Source: Zygnema cylindricum
Taxonomy: Eukaryota; Streptophyta; Zygnematophyceae; Zygnematales; Zygnemataceae
DNA length: 64,000 nt
Assembly (NCBI GenBank): GCA_037447655.1
Contig: JBBHKE010000630.1
Location: 47,108-111,107, forward strand
Reading direction: 5' to 3'
Shown: positions 42,240-54,442 of the stretch, piece after piece
Numbering within the stretch: position 1 is the stretch's first letter
Layout of the letters: every line of letters begins with the position of its first letter
Position numbers and translations under genes: made by a program
The notes under the pieces: generated by a model
The model's database searches: none
What the model was told of the DNA's origin: nothing
Seen by the model: only the letters and a program-made list of their open reading frames with translations

Positions 42240-42436
42240 TACACCGCTAATCGTTATTAGTGATAATAACACTAATTAGGTCGCGACTTTTTTTACCTAA
42301 AATCACAAAATAGAGTTAACAAAATTAAAGACGTGGACTACAATCTGCCACCTCTCCTTGCACTAAATTAGTATTGTTAATTATAATTTTGCATTAACAC
42401 TAATAAATCTTTAACGATAATAACAATGAGCGGTGT
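42240..42436. mobile_element. MITE family A, short form
   Basis: TACACCGCTAATCGTTATTA at the left and AACAATGAGCGGTGTA at the right form a diverged inverted pair, 197 bp apart. The interior contains the family words ACACTAATT and ATCTGCCACCTC. Confidence 0.7.
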
Positions 42437-45052
42437 AATTTAATCCATCAACGGCCAACACTTAATTGTGTTCAGTACAAATGTAGAACTAATGTCGTCT
42501 CTCCATTAAGAGGTGCCACTGATTGTACGTAGACATTTACTGGAAAACTCCAGTTTTCACGTCGAGTTTACGTCGAGTCTAACTACACCGTGAAATATTA
42601 TTCGTGTTATTAGCAAAATATCCACACTCTTAAATTTTTGACCCTCTGCACAAAAAACATAATTCATAATACTTATTTATTCTTTAAGATAATATAGGTA
42701 CTTTTTGACTAGTGTCATTTAAGCTAATTCAAAAGGTATTAAAGTAATGTTATGTATGGATTGTGTCATGATGTACGTAAAATGCCTGTTATTTTGAACT
42801 AAAGTACAAAAACGGGTCAAATAAGGACACCGAAAAAAGAAAGTGAGTGGTATTGGAACAAGAAAGAGCTCTGAAATTCGATTCATAGCCCATAAAGACA
42901 GTAAAAATCGTCTTAACTTGTTCCCACATGGTCAAGCATTATGGTCGAGCCCCTAACGTATTAAAGGTGGATTGGCGGACACCATGAAATCATACACAAA
43001 AGAAAATATCAATGCAAATAAATTGATTTCAATCTAGGGTGATTTCTTCAAAAGAGAATAGTCCCTTGCATACAAAGCACACAATGTTAATCATTGTGGA
43101 GTGTAAGTGTGTTTTAGTGCGCTTTAACTTTAAGAATCCTAGTGTAGATTATAATGAATTTTTCTTAGATTATAATGGTAATATTAAAGAAACAATTTAG
43201 AAAGTAAGGGATACCTAAACTAATGAGGTAGATTTTGACAACTATATTTGAAAATAAAAATACGAAGATACGAGTAAAAACAAAAAATCAAAATGAATCA
43301 AACATGGAGAAGAGAAAACATAAGTATGATAAAAATAATGGGAGGAAAAGGACCGTCAAGTTAATGATTAGTAAGTAGAGCGTGAATTAAAGGACAAAAG
43401 GGACAAATGTTAGATGACATGTAACAATGTACTGATGTTAGATGACATGTAACAATGTTGTCAGATATTTATATTTTATCATGTTAATTGATTCCGCCAC
43501 TTCTTTCATCAAGACGTAAATTGTTCGGCACAAATTTGATGTCAATGCTTTGTTCAAACGATTTAAGGCGTTAACTAAATATTTATAGACAAATCAACAT
43601 TCTTCAAAACAATAACGCCGACGAATGGATTTCACATAATATTTTTCAAGAGCATTTTTCAAAACAGAGACACACGCCAGTTGAACGCTCCATTTACTCC
43701 TTAACTAAACAAAGTTCCAAAATGATCCGACCAAGATTTAGCAGGAAAGACTAGTTTAATGATTTATTTTTGTCAGCTGACCCTTAAATTTTTATGTCGA
43801 AAACGATTGAAATTGTTGTTATGGCCAACTATCTCCGAAATCTTTGTCCTAATACGAATCTCATTAACACAATTATTGCGCAAACTTGGCATCTGTTCGA
43901 ACACATGTTTATCACCTACACATGTTTTATTGGGAAACTTAGTAAATAAACCTATTTTAAACTTGAGCGAGCTTGCACTTCACCACATTTTTATCGAGCA
44001 ATCTCCATTCCACATCATGATTGGTATCCACTTCAATTGCTTGTTTGAAACACACGAGAATTTGCTGTCATGGACTATCAAAATTTTATCTCGTACACCA
44101 CTCTCTCCTCTTCCTCTGATTTAACCTTCTTCCCATGTTTAACGTTCCCCCTCAACAACTCCCTCTTTCGTAGTGTTTACCAATGTTTTAGACCTCTGCT
44201 TTTTTTTTCCCAATCTGCCCACCCACCTCGTCCTCGAACCCACATTGTCCCCCACTATCTCCCACTATGCTCCTCCTCTACCACTCTTATTGTCCGCAAC
44301 CAAATCTTATTATACTCAAACCCACTAATTTTAGCTATGATCCGCTTGTTTATTCAAATTTTGACCTTGATACACACGATGTCCCGTCCCTCACACATTT
44401 TCTCCTCTTAACCGTGCTCACTTTAATTTATTCCTCCCCTCAACCTCACTTTTATCCTTACGCTTATGTCCGTCAACTTACCTTTTATCAATTTCTCGCT
44501 TAACCTCGACCTTCTTCCTCTTATTTCATTTCCACATTGGGTTTCGTTTGCGTTGCATATTTTTTATTTTGTTGTTAATGTGGCTTTTCACCTTCAAGCT
44601 CTTCTTTCTCTTGAAGTTGTTGTAAAACGTTTTGATACCCCTTTTTGGAAAATTGTTATTCACATAAATTGTACTACTTTTATTTCAACTAATACAAAGA
44701 ATATCCCCCCCTTTCCATTTGGACAAATAACCATCATTACCAAATGGGATTTCAAGGTTAGTAAAAAAAGACGATATACATGTGGACAAGTATGCAACTC
44801 GTTTGGTAAGCAAATATTTATCCCAATCACACTTATTTGGTGGCGCCTAAATTACGACTGTACCTAAAACATCATTATTTTTTTTTTTACGTGTCCTTAA
44901 TATAGTCACGATTATCGTCAATCACACTATTACATCAGATATTTAAACAATGTAGTGCATAAAAGTTCGAATCTGTACGTTAATTGTTCGCCAATTTGTC
45001 AAAGTACATAAAGAAATGTTAGATAACGACGTCAACGCATGTGGCTCGACAC
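42437..45052. other. non-coding spacer, partly T/C-rich
   Basis: AT-rich sequence. The part from 43750 to 44860 has T/C bias on the plus strand and gives open frames at 43759-44124 and 44466-44867 without any recognisable protein feature. A weak MITE A left end (CTACACCGTGAAATATTATT) lies near 42583. Confidence 0.55.
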
Positions 45053-45060
45053 TAGATAGT

Positions 45061-45363
45061 AGTGTTGGGTATCGAGGACCCTTTGCCGATATTCATTATA
45101 TCATGTCGAATTTGGTACCCGATAATGGGTATGCTCGATATATTGAAACCAATATTATGGCGATATATCGAGCCATACAAAAATAAAATTTAGTCTCGAG
45201 GAAGCAATCCTTATGAATGTGGACACCCATTTTTTTGCGATATATATATCGCGATAATTTATGTTGGTCCCGGTACGATATATCGAGGAATCTGCTCGAT
45301 CGATATTCGATATATCGAATATCGCAATTATCGCGATATGAATTTACCCGATACCCAACACTA
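45061..45363. mobile_element. hAT-type non-autonomous element with 8-bp target duplication
   Basis: TAGTGTTGGGTATCG at 45061-45075 is the perfect reverse complement of 45349-45363. The flanking 8-mers are CTAGATAG (45053-45060) and CTAGATAA (45364-45371), seven of eight identical. A terminal repeat starting TAGTG and an 8-bp duplication are typical of hAT transposons. The interior is full of CGATATATCG palindromes. Confidence 0.85.
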
Positions 45364-45628
45364 CTAGATAACACACTTAAATTTGATTCATCCTAAATAA
45401 AAATAGGAGAATGTCGTTAACATGTTCTCACATGTTGAATAAGTCGACCATGTGAACTCAAAATGTGATGGCTACACCATGGGAATGTGTCTCCAAATTA
45501 GGGTTATTTATGGTAGTTAATATTCATGTTTTGTTGGTTTTTGCTCAATGAACCCAAAACAACGTTAATAACAATTTTTTCCCCCCATAATAATTTATTT
45601 ATACTGATATGGATTTATGATGTAGTAC

Positions 45629-45720
45629 AGTACACCGTGAATCGCTATTAGCGTTAAAAAATGATTTGTGTAAAAAAATAATTAGTGTTAATAACTCTAA
45701 TTTGGGGTTAGGGCATTTCA
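45629..45720 (+). mobile_element. MITE family A, left end
   Basis: TACACCGTGAATCGCTATTA with the following GCGTTAAAAAATGATT and TAGTGTTAATAACTCTAATT marks a left end; no right end was paired. Confidence 0.6.
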
Positions 45721-45763
45721 CCTTAAAAAAACTAACTCTAACTTACGTAGAACTATAATTTGA

Positions 45764-45907
45764 TGTTGTACAACCGATATAGTATATCGCGTTGGTTATC
45801 GGTTGGATGCAATTATCACCGATGAAATTTAGCGATTGGCCAGCCGATGATTTTACATATCAGCATTCGGACATATCGGTTTTGTCTGACCACCGATGTA
45901 CAACACT
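45764..45907. mobile_element. possible small hAT-like element
   Basis: TGTTGTACAACCG at the left and CCGATGTACAACA near the right form a 13-bp imperfect inverted repeat. The interior is rich in ACCGAT/ATCGGT words. No target duplication was confirmed. Confidence 0.4.
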
Positions 45908-45951
45908 CATGTCTCATGACATCACACGGCCCAGCTTCATTGTTTCGTGTT

Positions 45952-47212
45952 GTACAGTACACCGTTAATCGTTGTTAGCGTTTAGAAATTATTGGTGTTA
46001 ATAATGAATTAGTGTTATCAATTCTAATTTGGGTTTTGCAATTTTTTTAAATAAAGTTTAATTGTAATTGATCCATAACGCTGATGTAGGTACACCGAAT
46101 CTGCCGTAATTATATATACAGTAAAATAGGTAGAAGTACAAAATCTGACAATCCGTACAATGTCGCGTCCTTTTACTATAATTAATCCATAAGGGTGGCC
46201 TTCCATTAGGCGTTTCAGTAACTATACGGATAGGTTTACTGAAGGGCGTGACTTCCATTAGGTCGCGTCAGTAAACCACTTTTTATTTGCGTGGCTCATT
46301 GTTGGTAACACGTAGGTTAATATTCGATGCTTAAAATTTTGAAAGAATCTTCCAATGCAATATATGAACGCAATATCTGTACGAGCGGAGGTAATATATG
46401 TACGAGTGGAGATAATATCTGTACCACCCGAGGTAAAAATGACTCGTAATAGGGCATTATAATGTACTACCCAAAATTTCAAAACGGAACGACAAAAAGG
46501 CGGCGGCAAACTTTGATGGTGGGAGCTTGACGTGATAATTTCGGCGGATTCGCAACCACCCTGGCGGAAGGCACATGACCCATGCGACGTGTACGCACAT
46601 ACGTGGCGCTCATCGTGGATTTTTTTTTCCTTTTCCATGCGGCCCATTTTTACACGTTCAGTCTCTGAGAAGTGTCCTCCCTGTGCACGGTCGTCAAAGA
46701 CTGTAAGATTGGTGACGTGGCGTCTCGGATAAAAGGTATAATGGCATCCGACGGTCAAAATTTACGCTTACAACCTTGTACATTTTTCCGTAATAATGTT
46801 TTCCTTGGAAATAAAATAAAATTGGTACGAATATGTACGAAACGGTACGGCCCTCAGTGAACAGCCCCACTTTTTCGCTAATGGAAGGCCACCTTAATTC
46901 TAATTTGGGTTTGCGAACGCGTTTGTCGCAAACTCGACTCCACGTTTATTCTAAGCGCATTTTTCTATGCCACCGACATAAGTTAACTACGATTTTCAGT
47001 TATGAAGTACATTTCTGTACGAAAAACACCTTTTGTACACCACTCTATTCAAGAAATGCGTACGGCATAATCGTTAACGCTAATTTACAAGAACCGTATT
47101 TAAGGTTAAGGAAAAAAGAGATTTATCAATTCTATTTCAAGTTTCGAGGTCAAAATTTGGGGGTGCCGATATAGAGTACATAAGGCTAAATATCGATTCA
47201 CGGTGTACTGTA
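45952..47212. mobile_element. MITE family A, long form, interrupted
   Basis: The left end (GTACAGTACACCGTTAATCG) and right end (ATCGATTCACGGTGTACTG) are inverted. Removing the nested element at 46193-46893 leaves about 560 bp, the size of the long copy at 3468-4032, and the two share ACAAAATCTGACAA in the interior. It has no coding capacity. Confidence 0.7.
46193..46893. mobile_element. nested element with 18-bp inverted ends
   Basis: GGGTGGCCTTCCATTAGGCG at 46193 and CGCTAATGGAAGGCCACC ending at 46893 are inverted repeats with two mismatches over 18 bp. They are flanked by TAA and TTA. Size is 701 bp; the frame at 46258-46758 has no recognisable transposase motif. A TWA flank could indicate a PIF/Harbinger-type MITE. 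Confidence 0.65.
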
Positions 47213-47938
47213 ACTTCCTCCTAAATTACATAGGGCGACCTCCCATCGTCATTTCCTAAATCTTTCCATACGCGCTGGCGACATCACACGTCACAACAAG
47301 GCATTGGACGCAACAATTTTACTGAAAAATTTCCAAAAGGACGGAAATATGTACCTTAAGTATGATATGCTTCCGTACATATATGCATGACGTGGATACC
47401 TTCCTTTCCATCGTCACCAGTTTTTTTTGTCGTTTTTCAGTTGTCACAGATCTCATCATCGTCTCTCACATCATCTTCCCCTCGTCGTTCACGCATGTTT
47501 TCTGCAAAATTATTCTGTTCCGTACAAAACATCATACGAGTCGAATTACATCACTTTTCGACTCAGTGCATCACTTTCCCGACGTTCATCCCTTTCCTGC
47601 CGTCATCCTCTTTTCCAATCAGTACGGAGTCTGATTGTATTTGAGTATTTAACAATTTAGTATTTACAGTACGAGATCCTTACCACTTTGTACTTTACAC
47701 TAAAACGTACAAAATACTCAAAGCCTTTGTACTTTTCTGCTTTATTGAACCATCCCCTCTTTCTCCTCCTCCTCCCCTTCTCCTTCTCAAACCCTAACAT
47801 CACTTTCTTCCTTCATCACTTCCGCACATCTCTTCTCAACTTCCTCACCTCTCCTATAAAAACCTCTTTCTCTCTCTCTCTCTCTCCCTCTCCCTCGCCT
47901 ACCTCTCTCCCTCTCTCCCTCTCTCCCTCTCTCTTTCC
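47213..47938 (+). promoter_or_regulatory. HPPD upstream region with CT-rich leader
   Basis: This stretch lies directly upstream of the HPPD start codon. It ends in a nearly pure CT tract (47868-47938) typical of plant leaders, preceded by CTATAAAA at 47853-47860, a good TATA-box candidate. Frames here are compositional. Confidence 0.5.
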
Positions 47939-50900
47939 ATGTTCGTTAGTGTTGCTGCGGCCGTACAGCAGGCCTTCTTTGACAGTCTTTCTAAGGCAGG
48001 CTGCGTCAGCTTATCCACTTTTGGACCCGACTCCAGCGACGAGGAGGGAGAGGGAGAGGAGATGACTACCGACAGTCACGTCCCTCGCGGTCTCGTAGGT
48101 TTCAAAAACTTCAAAAGAAACAATCCGTTTTCCGACAAATTCGACGTTTTTAGCTTCCACCACATCGAATTTTGGTGCGGCGACGCGACGAACGTGTCGC
48201 GGAGATTCTCTTGGGGTCTCGGGATGCCCTCTGTGGCTAAATCCGATCAATCCACAGGAAATCATGTGTTCGCTAGTTACGTTTTACAGTCGAACGATCT
48301 CGTATTCGCGTTTACTGCGCCGTATTCGTCGAAAATCGACCGAAGTTCGTCGATTAGGGTTCCCTTTCCGAACTTCGATTCGAATATCGCTCGAAACTTT
48401 TTCGACAGTCACGGTCTCGCGGTGCGCGCTGTCGGTATTTCCGTACAAGACGCTCACAAAGCGTACGAAATTAGTGTGGATAACGGAGCGGAAGGGATCA
48501 CGGAACCGATGCTGGTCGTCGACGAAGCGACAGGTGGCAGTGTGACGATCGCAGAAGTAAAACTGTACGGAGATGTAGTGATGAGGTTCGTGACATTAAG
48601 TGACGATTACAAGGGTCCGTTTTTACCTAACTACGAGAAAGTCGAGAGTTCCGCCGTCATGTCTTTCGGTTTGACACGTGTCGATCACGCGGTCGGCAAC
48701 GTCAGCAATTTGATGGCGGCCGTCGAATACATTTCGAAGTTTTCGGGGTTCCACGAGTTCGCGGAATTCACGGCGGAAGACGTGGGAACGGTGGATAGCG
48801 GTTTAAATTCGATGGTACTAGCCAGTAATAATGAAATGGTACTTCTCCCGATCAACGAACCGACGTACGGTACGAAACGGAAAAGTCAAATCCAGACGTA
48901 CTTAGAACAAAACGAAGGGCCAGGATTGCAGCATCTGGCGCTGGTATCGCACGATATTTTTCATACGCTTCGGGAAATGAGGTTACGGAGCGAGTTGGGA
49001 GGGTTCGAGTTCATGCCTCGACCTTCGGGAAAGTACTATGCAGCACTACCGACAAAAGTGGGAGGGGATTTGACCGTACAACAGTTGAAAGATTGCGAGG
49101 AGTTGGGGATTCTGGTGGATAAGGACGACCAGGGAATCCTTCTTCAGATATTTACGAAACCGATCGGGGATAGGTGAGTTTGTGGAGTTTCTAGGGTTTT
49201 TTTTAGGGGGTGTTAGGGTATTGGTAGGGGGTTTTGGAGATTTGAAGATTTTTAGGGTTTCTCAGGATTTTAGGGTTTTTTAGGGTTTAGGTTTTTTTAT
49301 TGTTGTAGGGTTTTTTAGGGTTTTGGGTTTTTAAGGGGTTTGGGGGTGGCAATTTGTATTTCAGGGTTCATCCATTTCCTCTCCTCTCTCTTCCTTTCCT
49401 CCTCCCTCTCTCCTCTGTCCTCTTTCTCTCCTTTCCTTTCTCCTCCTCATATTACTTATATGTCTTTATTTATATATATTTTTATTATATATTTATATAT
49501 ATTTTAATTTAGGTTGTTCTTTTTGAGGTATTTTTTATTTTTTGAGATTGTTAGGCTTTTTGTGTTTTTTAGGGTTTCTTGGTTTTTCCAGTTTTTGTTT
49601 TTTGTTTTTGGTATTTTAGATTTTTTAAGGTTTTTTTTGGTGTTTTAGTAAGGGTTTTTGACTGTCATTTCAGGTTCTTTTTGTGTTGTTACGATACTTT
49701 TCTCCCTTTTTTTTCTACCCTATTTTTTACCCTATTTTTTTGCCCCAATTTTTTTCTTCCATCCTAATTCATGCCACCCTATTTTTAGGTTCTCTATTTA
49801 TCCTTTTCATATCTTCCTTTTCACAACTTTTTTCTCCTTTTTTTGCTTGTCTTGTTCATGTTTTTGTCTATCTCTATTTTTGTTTTTTCTTTACTAGCTC
49901 TTCTTTTCTCTTTTATTACATCGATGATATCGAGTAAATATTCCTTTGTTTGATTTGATTTTTATATTTTGTGGTTATATCGGTTCTTGTAAACTCTTTA
50001 TTTAGTTTTTAGATTTATTCGGTGTTGAGATAAGAGTGGAAATACATGTCTTACTTCTTCTAAGGTAAAATCCCATTCAAAAAATGTATTAGTAGGGTAA
50101 TAATTACGAGTAATTTTTAATTTTTTGGTTTGCTTTTCAACTTTTGTGGTAATACCCCGCATTGTGAACCCATTCATTTCATTTTTTTTTAGTTTTTAGG
50201 TGTTTAGGCATTGAGTTAGAGTGAACTTACGTGTCTCACTTCCTCTAGGACTAAATATTCGAGGTTCTCTTAGAAAACTACAACATGATGTGTTATTGTA
50301 GTGAAGAACTTATTAGCGTAACACACTGTATTAAAGTTCAGCTACACTAAATTATGTTTTGCCATGTGGCTTAATGTGAGCACTTCCTTGAATAGTGTTA
50401 TGGACACTAAATTATGGTATTGACTAATTCTTTAAACGGTTCAAGACCAGCCATGTCATTTGGAACCGAATTAGAACTGATAACCCCACACTAGTAATGA
50501 ACCCCACGGTAACAATGAACCCCACATTAATAATGAACTCCACAGTAATAATGAACTTCACAGTAATAATGAATCCCACAATAATAATGAACCCACACTA
50601 ATAATGAACCCCACAATAATGATGAACTCCACAGTAATAATTAACTCCACAGCAATAATGAACTCCACACTCATAATTAACCCCACACTAATAATTTTTT
50701 CACTCTCACAATGATTCACGGTATATACTGCCCATCACTATTAGAGGTAATCAGCCTAACTCAAGTGAGAAATTTTTGACCCATAAACACAATTTAGTGT
50801 CAACAAATCTTTAGTTAAGTGGCCCACAATGAGCCAAGTGGCCAAACATAATTTAATTTAACTAATTTTAATAAGTTTTAACAAAAATAATTCATTAACT

Positions 50901-52739
50901 CTCTTTAATATCGATGGGAGGTGCACCGCCCATTGCTTCTAGAGTTAATCCCTCTCATTACAAGAGTGTAGGTACTAATAGGTACTAATAAATACTAATA
51001 GGTACTAATAGGGTAATTATACAAGTGCTTGGCGTTAATGGCCAGTAATTGGACAAAGAAGTGTACTATTTGTACAGTTTTCTGTACTATTTAGTGCCAG
51101 TACAGAGCTCGTACAATTACCCTTAAGAGGTTTTTCGGTCTTAAAAAGTTGGACAAAGAGATTTTACTTTTGAGTATTTAATTTCTACACTATAAAGATT
51201 GGATTTCTAGAAAATTGTAAGAAATACTAGTGTTGTGTATCGAACCGAAACGTCAACGATATATTCCAATGTGGTATCTGTATAATTATCAAAAATTGTT
51301 AAGGACTGATATTTGTGATTTTTTCATGTGAGATAGTTAGTTTAATTGTTATTATTATTACTTCTAAGGCTATATATAGGTTACAGATTGTATTTTCTGT
51401 TTTCTTTCGCAAGGCTTACATGATGAGTTTTTAATGCCTATATTTATTTCTACCCTCTTTTGTAAAGTGTTTCTGGGGTATTTCATGACGTTTAGGATTT
51501 TTCGGGTCTTCTGAAAAAGTTTAAGGGTTTTCAGGTTTCCTTCTGGCATATTAGGTTCCCAATATTAATATTCCCATATTAGGTTTTTATCTTTCTAGTG
51601 CAATTTTTCAGCATTTCTACTATTTTTGGTATGAAGAATGTTCGTCTGTATGTAACCCTAAATAATAAGGAATTGTGTGTGCCCTAAACTGACTTAAATT
51701 AACTGTAGAGTAAATCGTCTACTCTTTATATTGCTGGTTGTAGTCGAACGCTGAGTACTACAAAAACCTTAAATAGTAAGGAATTCTATGACCTAGACTG
51801 TTCCAAAGAAACAAACAAAAAAAAAAACGGTATACTTCACATCGCCGATTTTAGTCAAACTGCCATAACGACTAAAACCGGGAGCTTTGGTGATACTAAA
51901 AACTAAAAACCAAAAACCGGTCGTCGATTTGATGTGCAACACTAATTATTTTAAAATGTGAACAATGGACTTACTGATGCGTTTTGACATGCACACTAGG
52001 GGAAAAAAAAAAAACAAAAAAATCTTTGTACTTTTTTTTCGTTGTTCGAAGCAAAACTAGTTTTTCAACATGCACACTAAGGAAAAAAAAAATTGCAAAA
52101 AAAAACTTTGCACTTTTTTCTTCGTTGTTCGAAGTTTTGGTTCATAGTTCTTCAAGAATGCTTAGAGAAAAGAGATTTTTTTTTTTCTCGGTGTTAGTTA
52201 TGTTAACAAGAAAATTAGGGCTTAATAGAAATTTTGACTTGAAAATATCTTCCATCATTTTTTAGCATTAAAAACAACCAACTTCTCTAATAAATAATTC
52301 TTTACAATGTTTTTCCTTAGGAAATGGGTTTTCGACTTGTTTTTTTTAATTTTACCCTTTATTTGATAGTATTACTCTTTTTGCAGTTTTGAAGAGTTTT
52401 AGGAGACAAATGTACAAGACATTTGTAAATCGTTTGATTTTTGCAGCAATAAAAAAATTTTGAAGACAAAAAAAAGTGCAAGAAATCTGTAATTTATCGT
52501 GAAGCCGTTGTCCCCTTTTCTTTCTTATTTCCCGCCCCCTTTTTTCTTTTTTTGTACTTTTTTATTTCAGGCCGACTCTCTTCTTGGAAATTATTCAGCG
52601 AATCGGATGCATGCAAAAAGACGAAGAAGGGAAGGAGTACCAAACTGGAGGATGTGGAGGTTTTGGAAAAGGCAACTTTTCTGAATTGTTCAAATCAATA
52701 GAGGAATATGAGAGACTATTGGATACTAAGGACCTTTGA
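47939..52739 (+). CDS. HPD: 4-hydroxyphenylpyruvate dioxygenase (HPPD), 467 aa
   Basis: Two exons, 47939-49173 and 52571-52739 (1404 nt), join in phase at GAT-AG/G-CCG. The enzyme converts 4-hydroxyphenylpyruvate to homogentisate, the precursor of tocopherols and plastoquinone and a step of tyrosine breakdown. The iron ligands are all present: His250 (RVDHAVGNV), His332 (GLQHLALV) and Glu418 (LFLEIIQRIGC), the last encoded by exon 2. The plant landmarks FHHIEFWCGDATN and FSWGLGMPSVAKS are present near residues 73-101, and the protein ends GGFGKGNFSELFKSIEEYE. It has about 20-40 more N-terminal residues than many plant HPPDs; translation may instead start at Met42 (48062). The extension is Ser/acidic rather than clearly a transit peptide. 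The exon is more GC-rich than its surroundings. Confidence 0.97.
49186..49350 (+). repeat. telomere-like TTTAGGG-related repeats in the HPPD intron
   Basis: Words TTTTAGGG, TTAGGGTTT and TAGGGTTTT recur more than ten times just after the HPPD donor, with irregular spacing. They resemble the plant telomere repeat but are degenerate. Further copies occur at 49555-49650. Confidence 0.75.
50485..50697 (+). repeat. minisatellite, unit about 20 bp (TAATAATGAACCCCACA)
   Basis: About eleven tandem copies of an ACTAATAATGAACCCCACA-like unit with small variations lie inside the HPPD intron. Confidence 0.88.
51011..51122. mobile_element. MITE family B
   Basis: GGGTAATTATAC at 51011 and GTACAATTACCC ending at 51122 are inverted repeats (one mismatch in 12), and the interior carries GGCCAGTAATT. 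It is 112 bp long and lies in the HPPD intron. Confidence 0.7.
51228..51944. mobile_element. possible hAT-like element in the HPPD intron
   Basis: TAGTGTTGTGTATC at 51228 and GATGTGCAACACTA ending at 51944 are inverted repeats with two mismatches over 14 bp, resembling the ends of the hAT element at 45061. I could not confirm an 8-bp duplication. Confidence 0.5.
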
Positions 52740-54442
52740 GAACCAATTCTAATATATGTGACCTTATCGATGCGGTTTTTATGTGAGACTTGATTTTCCC
52801 AACTGGTCAGTTTGGTTTCTTTTGGTTCCTGTTTTGTGGAAAAAAGGCGGTAGCCGTAATTTTTTTTCCATTAAAATTTCACATTTCTGGTTTAATACAG
52901 AGATTTTTTTTCACGTGTATTTTGTATTTTGACATCCGATATAGAGCAACGTTTTGGGAAACTTTTCACTAAATTTTGAAATGGTCGCGGGTCCTTATAC
53001 ATAGTAGGAAAGGCTAAAACGAATTTGTTTCTGTTTCTATTTCCGTTTCCGTTTCTGTTTCTGTCTCCGCTTCTGTTTCCGTTTCTCGTCCCGTTTAGTT
53101 TATCTTTTTGGAAGCGGAGGGTTACTGTTTTTTTTTTTGGGCAGCTGGTTTCAATCGACATTTTTTGTATATAACTCAAAAGTTTATTCGCATTAATAAT
53201 TTTTTTCCTTTTATATATTTTTTAGGTTTTCTTTTGTGTACATTGTCTAAATTTTTTTTTTTACAGAGTGGTTAGTGTGGTGAGGACTCGAGTATTTCGT
53301 CCTTTGTGGGTTGTAAACTTTTCTGTTTCACAATTGGATTTGAAACAACGAAAGTGTTCTGTTTTTTTATTTTTGGGGTGTCTTTTTACCAGTTGTGGCT
53401 TTTTTTCGGTTCAATGTCTTAGAGGAAATGCTGTTTTTTTTCACTATTTGTTGGTCCTTACTGTTTTTCATAAATGTTTTTTCACTCATAACATTATTAT
53501 TATTATTTTTTTTTCAGTTGTTTTCACATTGGGTTTTTCACTCTAGTTTTTTTTTTTGTTTTTTACGTTTTTACAAATTGTTGAGGTTGAAAGTCAGTTT
53601 TTGTGGTTCAGTAATGGTTCAAAAAAAGTGATACGTTTGAAATTCATTCAAAAAGTACATTTGAAACTTAATCGAGGGAAGAGAGATACGAAAAGAGGTA
53701 CATTTGAAACTAAATAGGAAAAAATGTTTTTTTGAAACTGAATTGAGAAGTTTTTTAGACTCAATTGGAAAGCCGAGACATTTGAAACTCTATTGAAAAA
53801 AGATGGTTTTGAAAACTCGTGAAGAAAGATTTTGTGACATTTGTCACGCGAAATATCCAGACTAGCAATTTGCACAAGCAATGTAATGTGAAACAGAAAA
53901 TGCACTTTTCTGTAAAGCAGTATCTTTTTGTAATTACTCTCATTTGAAGGATAAATCTTGTAATTCACATATTCTTGTGGGTATCTTTAGTAACCAATTG
54001 CCTTGAGAAAAAAATTAAATAACATGTTCAAAAGATTTTGAATACTGATTTTTGGACCGATTTTTGCCCAATCAATGGTATAAATCAAAAAAAAAACTGC
54101 TTCTCTCTTAACTCTAATTTCCATTAACCTAAATATTTTTAACCATTATTTTCTCTAACCAAACTGAAAAGGTTAGGAGAGATAAATGGGGCACAGATAA
54201 ATCTACGGAACTTTCCTACTTTTCTTTTTCCTTTTTTTTCAGTTTGCTGAAACAAGGAAAATCAAAATTCCTCAAACTAAAAACCAATAAATAGTAATAA
54301 ATTAAAACAGTATTTGTTTAACTCACTTTAATAAACCTACCTGAAACGGACTAAACTAACTAACTGACAAACTAAGTGACGAACTAAAACTAACTGTTGT
54401 ACAAATTTCTCGACCAATACAATAATGCCTCCCAAGGTCTCC
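52740..54442. other. 3' flank of HPPD and spacer
   Basis: AT-rich, mostly T-rich on the plus strand. A TTTCCG/TTTCTG hexamer run is at 53027-53096. At 53640-53810 TTTGAAAC words recur. No gene is visible. Confidence 0.55.
53027..53096 (+). repeat. TTTC(C/T)G hexamer minisatellite
   Basis: About eleven hexamers of the type TTTCTG, TTTCCG or TCTCCG stand in tandem downstream of HPPD. Confidence 0.85.

Noticed and set aside
43759-44867. Plus-strand frames of 78-133 aa
   Set aside because: They follow T/C strand bias, lack conserved motifs and have no convincing splice partners.
46258-46758. 166-aa minus-strand frame within the nested element
   Set aside because: I see no catalytic motif or DNA-binding motif; most likely a chance frame in a MITE.
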